A stretch of DNA of 6,470 nt from assembly GCA_019454625.1 (NCBI GenBank), contig JACFNY010000122.1, forward strand, positions 1 through 6,470, given 5' to 3'. This document shows positions 1 through 4,768 of this stretch, piece by piece. Positions within the stretch are counted from its first letter, which is position 1; every line of letters begins with the position of its first letter. The notes under the pieces were generated by a model. The model worked only from the letters and a program-made list of their open reading frames with translations, did not search any database and was not told the DNA's origin. This DNA is from Sphingomonadaceae bacterium. Lineage in GTDB: Bacteria > Pseudomonadota > Alphaproteobacteria > Sphingomonadales > Sphingomonadaceae. The position numbers and the translations under genes are program-made.

Positions 1-322
1 TCAGGCCGATCAGCCACTGGTGGCGGTCCGGGTGCGCGGGCGCGAAGCCGACACCGCAATTGCCCATGATCACCGTCGTCACGCCATGCCACGCGGAGGG
101 GGCCATGACGTCATCCCACGTCGCCTGCCCGTCGTAGTGCGTGTGGATGTCGACGAAGCCGGGCGTCACGATCTGTCCGCACGCGTCGATCTCCTCCCGG
201 CCCGTGCCGTTCACGCTGCCGACCGCGCTGATGCGGCCGTCGTCGATGGCGATGTCGCCGATGAACGGCGCGCCGCCGCTGCCGTCCACGATCGTTCCGC
301 CGCGGATCACGATGTCGTGCAT
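1..322 (-). CDS. N-acyl-D-amino-acid deacylase / D-aminoacylase-type amidohydrolase, N-terminal part (truncated by window edge)
   Basis: The minus-strand frame opens at an ATG (320-322) preceded by a GGAGGT Shine-Dalgarno (327-332, 4-nt spacer) and runs through the left edge without a stop, giving 107 residues. It begins [16 protein letters not shown], the usual small beta-sandwich start of metal-dependent amidohydrolases. [13 protein letters not shown] (residues 53-65) then carries the HxH metal ligands H60 and H62. [10 protein letters not shown] (86-95) places C89 29 residues after H60, the same spacing as His67 and Cys96, metal ligands of Alcaligenes faecalis D-aminoacylase. The family hydrolyses N-acyl-D-amino acids, but many members are uncharacterised and some act on other cyclic amides. 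Downstream metal ligands lie outside the window, so substrate cannot be judged. The gene is divergent from the beta-helix/cytochrome operon and shares its 95-bp upstream region. Family call is firm; exact substrate is open. Confidence 0.88.
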   Translation of the reverse strand, partial: MHDIVIRGGTIVDGSGGAPFIGDIAIDDGRISAVGSVNGTGREEIDACGQIVTPGFVDIHTHYDGQATWDDVMAPSAWHGVTTVIMGNCGVGFAPAHPDRHQWLIGL

Positions 323-361
323 GTCCACCTCCCTCACGGTTCCCGCTCAGTTTCCGCAGGG

Positions 362-390
362 TTGTCCGCCTTCGTCAAGCTGACGATAAT
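362..390 (+). promoter_or_regulatory. putative sigma70-type promoter of the beta-helix/cytochrome operon
   Basis: TTGTCC (362-367, 4 of 6 matches to TTGACA) and GATAAT (385-390, 5 of 6 matches to TATAAT) are separated by exactly 17 bp. Transcription would begin near 396-398, giving a leader of about 20 nt that contains the strong GGAGGAGGG ribosome-binding site (404-412) before the ATG at 418. It is the best promoter-like match in the divergent region, but it is a sequence match only. On the opposite strand, TTGACG (plus 373-378) could be a -35 for the amidohydrolase gene, with only a weak -10 partner. Confidence 0.5.
372..386. promoter_or_regulatory. short inverted repeat, candidate operator between divergent genes
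   Basis: TCGTCA (372-377) and TGACGA (381-386) form a perfect 6-bp inverted repeat around a 3-nt centre (AGC). It lies in the spacer of the putative plus-strand promoter and overlaps the first bases of its -10 element. On the other strand it contains TTGACG, a possible -35 for the divergent amidohydrolase gene. That position suits a dimeric regulator affecting both directions. No regulator gene lies in the window, and a 6-bp repeat could arise by chance. Confidence 0.3.
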
Positions 391-417
391 GGCCGGAAAA
401 CGGGGAGGAGGGACGGA

Positions 418-1620
418 ATGCGCGCGAAGGCATTGCTGGTTTTTCTGCTGGTTTCGGCATCGCCCTCATGGGCGAAGACCATCGCGGTCGCGCCCGGCGA
501 CAATGATCAGGAAATACTGCAGACGGCGCTCATCGAGGCTGAGCCGGGCGACGTGATCGAACTCGCAGCGGGCACATTCCGGCTGACGAACGGGCTGTCG
601 CTCGATGTTGACAATGTTACCGTGCGCGGTGCGGGACCGGGCAAGACCGTGCTCAGCTTCAAGGGGCAGACCGGGGCGGGCGAGGGGCTGCTCGTCACGT
701 CCGACCGCGTACTGCTCACCGGCTTCGCGGTGGAAGACACGAAAGGCGACGGCATCAAGGCGAAAGGCGTCGACCGCATCACGATGGACAATTTGCGCGT
801 CGTCTGGACGCGCGGGCCGCACAAGGACAACGGCGCCTACGGCCTCTACCCGGTCGAGGCGACGAACGTGCTGGTGCAAAATTCGGAGGTGATCGCCTGC
901 TCGGACGCGGGCGTCTACGTCGGCCAGTCCGAGACCATCGTCGTCCGGAACAACCGCGTCAGCTTCAACGTCGCGGGCATCGAGATCGAGAACTCGAAGC
1001 ACGCCGACGTGTACGGCAACCTCGCGCATCACAACACGGGCGGTATCCTCGTCTTCGACCTACCGAACCTGCCGAAGATGGGCGGGCACTCGACGCGCAT
1101 CTTCTCGAACACGGTCGTCGACAACGACACGCCCAACTTCGCGCCGCCCGGCAACATCGTCGCGGAGGTGCCGCAGGGCCTCGGCATCATGGTGATGGCG
1201 AACGAGAACGTCGAGGTATCGGGCAACCGCATCGAGGGCAACCGCACGGCGGCGGTGATGGTCGTTTCCTACACGCGGCCGTTCGAGGACGCGAGCTACA
1301 ACCCCTTGGCGCGGAGTGTCCGCATCTTCGGCAACAGTCTCGGCAAGAACGGCTGGGACCCGAAATTTCCCGGCGGCGCGGAGCTTGCCGCGGCGCTCGG
1401 CGGCGGCCTGCCACCGGTGATGTGGGACGGCGTGACGCGCTTCGGCGACAAGGCGGATGACGGTACGACGACCCCGGCGAGCGACGTGCCGATGGTGTCG
1501 CTGGGGCTCGGCGTCGCCGGGACGCCGCCGACGAAGGCCGAGCCCACGCCGGTTGCGCCCGCAGGCGCATCGGGCACGCTCGCCGCCGTGGTGCTGCCGG
1601 CCGATCAGCCGATGCCCTGA
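418..1620 (+). CDS. exported right-handed parallel beta-helix protein (TIGR03805-like), partner of the diheme cytochrome
   Basis: This 400-residue protein starts at an ATG with a strong GGAGGAGGG site 5-13 nt upstream. Residues 1-19 (MRAKALLVFLLVSASPSWA) are a signal peptidase I-type signal with likely cleavage after A19; there is no lipobox. From about 60 to 312 there are roughly eight coils of 22-24 residues, with recurring G-hydrophobic starts and N-rich turns: 90-110, 111-133, 141-163, 164-185, 186-207, 208-237, 254-276 and 277-312. VRNNRVSFN and VSGNRIEGN are typical turns. This is the right-handed beta-helix fold of NosD/CASH and pectate-lyase-like proteins. The last 35 residues are Pro/Ala/Thr-rich and probably disordered. 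The stop overlaps the start of the diheme cytochrome gene. This pairing, sometimes as a fusion, is the hallmark of family TIGR03805, whose function is not established to my knowledge. I see no evidence of polysaccharide lyase activity; a binding or scaffold role is inference. Confidence 0.88.
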   Translation: MRAKALLVFLLVSASPSWAKTIAVAPGDNDQEILQTALIEAEPGDVIELAAGTFRLTNGLSLDVDNVTVRGAGPGKTVLSFKGQTGAGEGLLVTSDRVLLTGFAVEDTKGDGIKAKGVDRITMDNLRVVWTRGPHKDNGAYGLYPVEATNVLVQNSEVIACSDAGVYVGQSETIVVRNNRVSFNVAGIEIENSKHADVYGNLAHHNTGGILVFDLPNLPKMGGHSTRIFSNTVVDNDTPNFAPPGNIVAEVPQGLGIMVMANENVEVSGNRIEGNRTAAVMVVSYTRPFEDASYNPLARSVRIFGNSLGKNGWDPKFPGGAELAAALGGGLPPVMWDGVTRFGDKADDGTTTPASDVPMVSLGLGVAGTPPTKAEPTPVAPAGASGTLAAVVLPADQPMP

Positions 1621-2636
1621 TGCTCCGCGTCGCCGCTATGCTCGCGGCCGCGCTGCCGGTCGCCTCCGCCGCGCCACCCGCGGTGAACGACGCGGTCCTC
1701 GCAGGCGCGGCGGCGCCCGCGACCCTCGCGGAAACCGGTCTGTTCCTCGACAGCGGCGCAACGCGGCCGAACGCGCACGTCGTACCCTACGGCCTCGCGA
1801 CGCCGCTGTTCTCGGACCACGCCGACAAGGCGCGCTTCCTCTACGTGCCGGAGGGCAAGACGGCGCGCTACGACGGAGAAGGGCTGCTCGACATCCCGGT
1901 GGGAAGCGTGCTCATCAAGCATTTCGGCTTCGCGCACGCAGACGGCAGCCTTGATCTCATCGAAACGCGGCTGCTCGTGCATCAAGCGGACGGCTGGAAG
2001 GCATGGCCCTACGTATGGAACGCCGACGATAGTGCGGCAGTGCTGAAGCGCGCAGGCGCACGGGTCGCCGTCACCGGGCATGACACGGCGGGGAAACGGC
2101 TTGCGCTCGACTGGCAGGTGCCGAACGTCAACCAGTGCAAGGGCTGCCATGCCGCGGGCAATGCGCTGGTGCCGATCGGCCCGAAGGCGCGAAACCTCAA
2201 CCATGATTTCGAGGGTGAGAACAACCTCGTTCGTCTCACCCGTCTCGGCCTGCTCGTCGGGGTTCCCGGGGATGCGCCGCGCCTTCCCGACTGGAAGGAC
2301 GCAGGCGAAAGCCTCGAGCGCCGTGCCCGCGCGTATCTCGACGTCAATTGCGGCCATTGCCACAAGCCCGACGGCCCCGCTTCGAACTCCGGCCTGTTCC
2401 TCACGTGGGAAACGCCGGCCGGCCCGCACATCGGCATCGGGAAAGGGCCGGTCGCGGCGGGGCGCGGCTCGGGCGGGCGCATGGTCTCGATCAACCCCGG
2501 CCACCCCGAACGCTCGATCCTCTATTACCGGATGGAGTCCACGGAACCCGGCGTCATGATGCCGGAACTCGGCCGCACGCTGCCTGACGACGCGGCTCTG
2601 GCGCTGGTGCGCGACTGGATCGCCGGGATGCGGTGA
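1620..2636 (+). CDS. SO2930/HNE_0200-family diheme c-type cytochrome (TIGR03806-like), periplasmic
   Basis: The 338-residue protein starts at the ATG that shares its A with the upstream TGA (TGATG, 1618-1622). No good Shine-Dalgarno is visible, so translation is probably coupled. Met7 would be an alternative start but would lose Arg3, the only positive charge before the hydrophobic stretch. Residues 1-18 resemble a signal peptide (ASAAP cleavage region). An N-terminal domain follows (about 25-165) with family-like stretches TLAETGLF, VVPYGLATPLFSDHADKARF and IPVGSVLIKHFGF. Then come two heme c sites: CKGCH at 173-177, preceded by DWQVPNVNQ, and CGHCH at 244-248. M313/M314 (GVMMPELGR) are good distal-ligand candidates for heme 2. 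No Met lies between the two heme motifs, so heme 1 may use His (for example H195) or another ligand. The protein should be exported by Sec and hemylated in the periplasm. Its electron partner and substrate are unknown. The gene ends 4 bp from the convergent folE stop. Confidence 0.9.
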   Translation: MLRVAAMLAAALPVASAAPPAVNDAVLAGAAAPATLAETGLFLDSGATRPNAHVVPYGLATPLFSDHADKARFLYVPEGKTARYDGEGLLDIPVGSVLIKHFGFAHADGSLDLIETRLLVHQADGWKAWPYVWNADDSAAVLKRAGARVAVTGHDTAGKRLALDWQVPNVNQCKGCHAAGNALVPIGPKARNLNHDFEGENNLVRLTRLGLLVGVPGDAPRLPDWKDAGESLERRARAYLDVNCGHCHKPDGPASNSGLFLTWETPAGPHIGIGKGPVAAGRGSGGRMVSINPGHPERSILYYRMESTEPGVMMPELGRTLPDDAALALVRDWIAGMR

Positions 2637-2640
2637 AGGG

Positions 2641-3228
2641 CTACAGCCCCATCAGGCTCAGCACTTCCTTGCGGCTGCGGTCGTCGTCGCGGAACACGCC
2701 CATCATACGGCTCGTCGTCATGGTGACGCCGGGCGTGTTGACGCCGCGCGCGGACATGCAGGCGTGCGCCGCCTCGATGACGACGGCGACGCCGCGCGGC
2801 TGCAGGTGTTCCCAGATGCAGTCGGCGACCTCGGCGGTCAGCCGCTCCTGCACCTGAAGGCGGGAGGCGAAGCCCTTCAGCACGCGCGCGAGCTTCGAGA
2901 TGCCGACGACGCGGTCGCCCGGCAGATAGGCAATGTGCGCTTTGCCGATGATCGGCGCCATGTGGTGCTCGCAGTGCGACTGGAAGGCGATGTCGCGCAG
3001 AAGCACGATCTCGTCATAGCCGCCCACCTCCTCGAAGGTGCGCGAAAGGTGGAGCGCGGGGTCCTCGTCATAGCCGCGGAAATACTCGCGGTAAGCGCGC
3101 GCGACGCGGCCGGGCGTGTCGGCAAGTCCCTCGCGCGCGGGATCGTCGCCCGCCCATTCGATGAGGCGGCGGACGGACGCGAGCACGTCTTCCGGGATGC
3201 CGTTGTCGCGGTCGTTGGATGCGGTCAT
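2641..3228 (-). CDS. folE: GTP cyclohydrolase I (FolE)
   Basis: FolE converts GTP to 7,8-dihydroneopterin triphosphate and formate, the first step of tetrahydrofolate (and pterin) synthesis, in the cytoplasm. The 195-residue product has the full signature: [12 protein letters not shown] (35-46), [20 protein letters not shown] (84-103), VGISKLARV (108-116), RLQVQERLT (123-131) and [10 protein letters not shown] (154-163). Zinc ligands are C86, H89 and C157, and H88 is the catalytic histidine, so this is the zinc-dependent type IA enzyme with no missing key residue. It is slightly shorter than the roughly 220-residue E. coli enzyme, at the N-terminus. The ATG at 3228 follows an AGGGGGA site (3234-3240) with a 5-nt spacer. 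The gene lies 48 bp downstream of the Nudix gene on the same strand, probably co-transcribed, and meets the cytochrome gene tail-to-tail across 4 bp. Confidence 0.97.
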   Translation of the reverse strand: MTASNDRDNGIPEDVLASVRRLIEWAGDDPAREGLADTPGRVARAYREYFRGYDEDPALHLSRTFEEVGGYDEIVLLRDIAFQSHCEHHMAPIIGKAHIAYLPGDRVVGISKLARVLKGFASRLQVQERLTAEVADCIWEHLQPRGVAVVIEAAHACMSARGVNTPGVTMTTSRMMGVFRDDDRSRKEVLSLMGL

Positions 3229-3276
3229 GCCTATCCCCCTAGACGCCGACCGCCGCTCGCTGCAAGTCCCGCGCCC

Positions 3277-3783
3277 TCACGGCAGGGTCATCGCGGCGAG
3301 CAGGCGGACGTCGATCATCACCCCCGCGCGGCGCTTTTCGGCGATGAAATCCGGCAGCGTTTGAAGCGGAACGCAGTGGACGGCGATGTCCTCGCTGTCG
3401 ACGCCTCCACCGGGGCCGACACGGACAAGCCCCTTCGCCCGCACCAGCGTGAAATGTTCGCTCGTCAGGCCGGGAGAGGAGGTGAAGACTCCCATGTCCT
3501 CCACCGTTTCTGCGCGGAAGCCGGTCTCCTCCTCGAGCTCGCGGCGCGCAGCCGTCAGCACCTCTTCGGGGCCGTCGTCGCCGACGAGACCGGCAGGAAG
3601 CTCAAGGCACCGCGCGCCGAGCGGAACGCGGTATTGCTCGACGAGCACGATCTCGTCCGCTTCCGTCAGGGCGAGGATCACCGCGGCGCCGATGCCGTGT
3701 GTGCGGCGCACATATTCCAATCGTCCGACGACGACGGTTTCGAGGAAGTGGCCCTTCCAGACGGTTTTCCCGGTAAACATCAT
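3277..3783 (-). CDS. Nudix hydrolase, ADP-ribose pyrophosphatase-like
   Basis: Nudix enzymes cleave nucleoside diphosphates linked to another moiety; this subgroup typically hydrolyses ADP-ribose to AMP and ribose 5-phosphate. Using the ATG at 3781-3783, the protein has 168 residues. ELPAGLVGDDG (61-71) leads into the Nudix helix: E73, then RELEEETGF with R81, E82, E85 and E86 as metal-binding and catalytic positions. SPGLTSE (103-109) is typical of ADP-ribose pyrophosphatases. Compared with the usual PAGLIDxGE spacing there are two extra residues before E73, so the first glycine of the strict signature is displaced. The frame can be extended to a TTG at 3795, but that lies inside the upstream terminator's T-run, so ATG 3783 or the adjacent ATG 3780 is preferred (GGGA at 3786-3789 as a weak ribosome-binding site). 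folE follows 48 bp downstream. A role as dihydroneopterin triphosphate pyrophosphatase is possible from context but not indicated by the motifs. Confidence 0.88.
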   Translation of the reverse strand: MMFTGKTVWKGHFLETVVVGRLEYVRRTHGIGAAVILALTEADEIVLVEQYRVPLGARCLELPAGLVGDDGPEEVLTAARRELEEETGFRAETVEDMGVFTSSPGLTSEHFTLVRAKGLVRVGPGGGVDSEDIAVHCVPLQTLPDFIAEKRRAGVMIDVRLLAAMTLP

Positions 3784-3793
3784 TTTCCCACGC

Positions 3794-3829
3794 AAAGAAA
3801 AAGGGCGGCGCCGTTCGCAGGGCCGCCCT
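3794..3829 (-). terminator. rho-independent terminator of the CsgG-like gene
   Basis: Reading the minus strand, AGGGCGGC (3829-3822), a 12-nt loop and GCCGCCCT (3809-3802) form an 8-bp, nearly all-GC stem. It runs directly into a T-rich tract TTTTTCTTT (3802-3794). The stem begins 19 nt past the CsgG-like gene's stop, as expected. The opposite direction has no T-run, so it acts only on minus-strand transcripts. Its end is about 10 nt before the Nudix ATG at 3783. Confidence 0.9.
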
Positions 3830-3847
3830 CTTCCGGTGTCAGCAGGC

Positions 3848-4621
3848 TTACTGCGCGACCGGCGCCGCGGCGCTCGGGTCTTCCGGCAGGCCGCCGAGCT
3901 GCGTCACCAGCTGCTTGTAGGCGTCGAGATAGGCGAGCGTGATGACCTGGCCGATTTCGGTGTTGGCATAGCTGCCGCCGCCGACGCCGCCGAAGCCACC
4001 CCACCAGCCGCCGCCGCCGCCGGCCGCCCAAGCCAGGTCCTTCTTACGGAAATAGCCTTCGGTCATGCGCTCCTGCTCGGTCGTGCGCGAATTGACCAGC
4101 GTCAGCATGACGTTGGCTTCCTTGCTCTTCGTCGAAAGCCCGCCCGCGAGCACGCCGAGCGTGCGGCTGCCGAGCAGGCCGCCCGCGATGGCGCCGATGC
4201 CGCCGCCGCCCGAGTTCTCGTTCTTGGAAACGAGATCGGGGACGATGAAGTAGTCGGCGGCCTTCACCTGCGCGCGGCCGATGTTGGAGTTCTTCTGCAG
4301 TTCGCCCGAATCGGCAAGCGCGCGTTCGATGTTGCGGCTGGCGAGGCCCTTGCCGCGATCGACGAGGCCGAAGCAGCCGGACTTCATCACGAACAGCTTG
4401 ATGATCGCCTCCGGGCTGCCGAGGCCGAGCTGCTGCCACCAGTTGGTGTCCGGCTCGACGATGGAAACCGTACCCAGCCGTTTCTGGCAGACCGGGATCT
4501 CCTGCATACTCTTCGTCTGCGCCTTACGCGCGGAGGACTGGGATTGCGCGGATGCCGTGCCCGATGCGGCGGCCATGGCGGCCACGGCAACGCCGAGGCC
4601 AAGTGTCTTCAGGATTTTCAT
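3848..4621 (-). CDS. exported CsgG/HfaB-like protein
   Basis: The product from ATG 4621 is 257 residues: MKILKTLGLG, a hydrophobic core, then SGTASAQ with likely cleavage after A25. GGGGAAG (4625-4631) gives a ribosome-binding site for this start; upstream in-frame starts (ATG 4633 and beyond) would put charged, promoter-derived sequence before the signal. After a short linker, the order resembles CsgG-type proteins: RLGTVSIVEP (48-57), SGCFGLVDRG (81-90), an ERALADSG helix (99-106), AADYFIVPDLVSKNEN (121-136), a glycine-rich hydrophobic stretch (138-161), VMLTLVNSRTTEQ (171-183), a W/G-rich loop (200-216) and an amphipathic C-terminal helix (224-243). CsgG and HfaB are outer-membrane lipoproteins that export curli subunits or anchor holdfast. 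This protein lacks a lipobox Cys, has C45 and C83 that could pair, and has no curli or holdfast gene beside it, so its role is open. The gene ends in its own terminator. Confidence 0.68.
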   Translation of the reverse strand: MKILKTLGLGVAVAAMAAASGTASAQSQSSARKAQTKSMQEIPVCQKRLGTVSIVEPDTNWWQQLGLGSPEAIIKLFVMKSGCFGLVDRGKGLASRNIERALADSGELQKNSNIGRAQVKAADYFIVPDLVSKNENSGGGGIGAIAGGLLGSRTLGVLAGGLSTKSKEANVMLTLVNSRTTEQERMTEGYFRKKDLAWAAGGGGGWWGGFGGVGGGSYANTEIGQVITLAYLDAYKQLVTQLGGLPEDPSAAAPVAQ

Positions 4622-4638
4622 AGTCTTCCCCATGTTCA

Positions 4639-4667
4639 AATATGCTGGTTGGCGAAACCCCTGTCGC
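4639..4667 (-). promoter_or_regulatory. possible promoter for the CsgG-like gene (weak)
   Basis: On the minus strand GCGACA (4667-4662, 4 of 6 to TTGACA) and CATATT (4644-4639, 4 of 6 to TATAAT) are 17 bp apart, which would give a leader of roughly 10-15 nt before ATG 4621. A competing candidate further upstream is TTGCCG (4726-4721) and CAATAT (4703-4698), also 17 bp apart, which overlaps the inverted repeat at 4700-4727. With that start, a 5-bp hairpin with a GAAA tetraloop (4665-4678) would lie in the leader. Neither candidate is strong. Confidence 0.25.
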
Positions 4668-4699
4668 CGTTTCCGGCGCCGCCCGCAGCCGGGACGCAT

Positions 4700-4727
4700 A
4701 TTGCCGGAGTTGGGCGGTCCCGGCAAT
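4700..4727. repeat. perfect 8-bp inverted repeat between acs and the CsgG-like gene
   Basis: ATTGCCGG (4700-4707) and CCGGCAAT (4720-4727) are perfect inverted arms around a 12-nt spacer, inside the 147-bp gap 4622-4768. It lies 41 bp past the acs stop, so it could be a stem at the 3' end of the acs transcript, but no T-run follows on the minus strand, so it is not a standard intrinsic terminator. Its arms coincide with the TTGCCG and CAATAT promoter-like hexamers, so it could instead be an operator for the CsgG-like gene. The rest of the gap shows nothing else clear. Confidence 0.45.
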
Positions 4728-4768
4728 CGTTCCCGCGTAGCCCGCACACGTTATGATTCGGTTGCTGT

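Noticed and set aside
1605..2504. Minus-strand open frame (299 codons) opposite the diheme cytochrome
   Set aside because: No motif; the sense strand encodes two CxxCH heme sites and family-specific stretches.
2635..2650. GGGC/GCCC mini-hairpin at the folE-cytochrome junction, considered as a bidirectional terminator
   Set aside because: Only four base pairs and no T-run in either direction.
3784..3795. Upstream TTG start for the Nudix protein
   Set aside because: The TTG lies in the T-run of the preceding terminator and has no Shine-Dalgarno; adjacent ATGs at 3783 and 3780 are more likely.
2764..3942. Long plus-strand open frame (392 codons) antisense to folE and the Nudix gene
   Set aside because: Its translation is Arg/Ala/His-rich with no recognisable motif, and it is the mirror of two well-supported genes in GC-rich DNA.
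3960..4030. GCC-rich tract in the CsgG-like gene, considered as a DNA repeat
   Set aside because: It is explained by Gly- and Trp-rich codons in the loop around residues 200-216, not by a repeat array.
4665..4678. CGCCG/CGGCG hairpin with a GAAA tetraloop upstream of the CsgG-like gene, considered as a riboswitch or terminator
   Set aside because: Only a 5-bp stem, no T-run and no larger conserved structure visible; such hairpins are common in GC-rich DNA.
4622..4747. N-terminal extension of the CsgG-like protein upstream of ATG 4621
   Set aside because: It would place an Arg/Pro-rich stretch ahead of a clear signal peptide and cover the intergenic promoter region and inverted repeat.
3386..4756. 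Plus-strand open frame of 456 codons across the Nudix and CsgG-like genes
   Set aside because: Spans two real minus-strand genes and a terminator, and has no family-like sequence.
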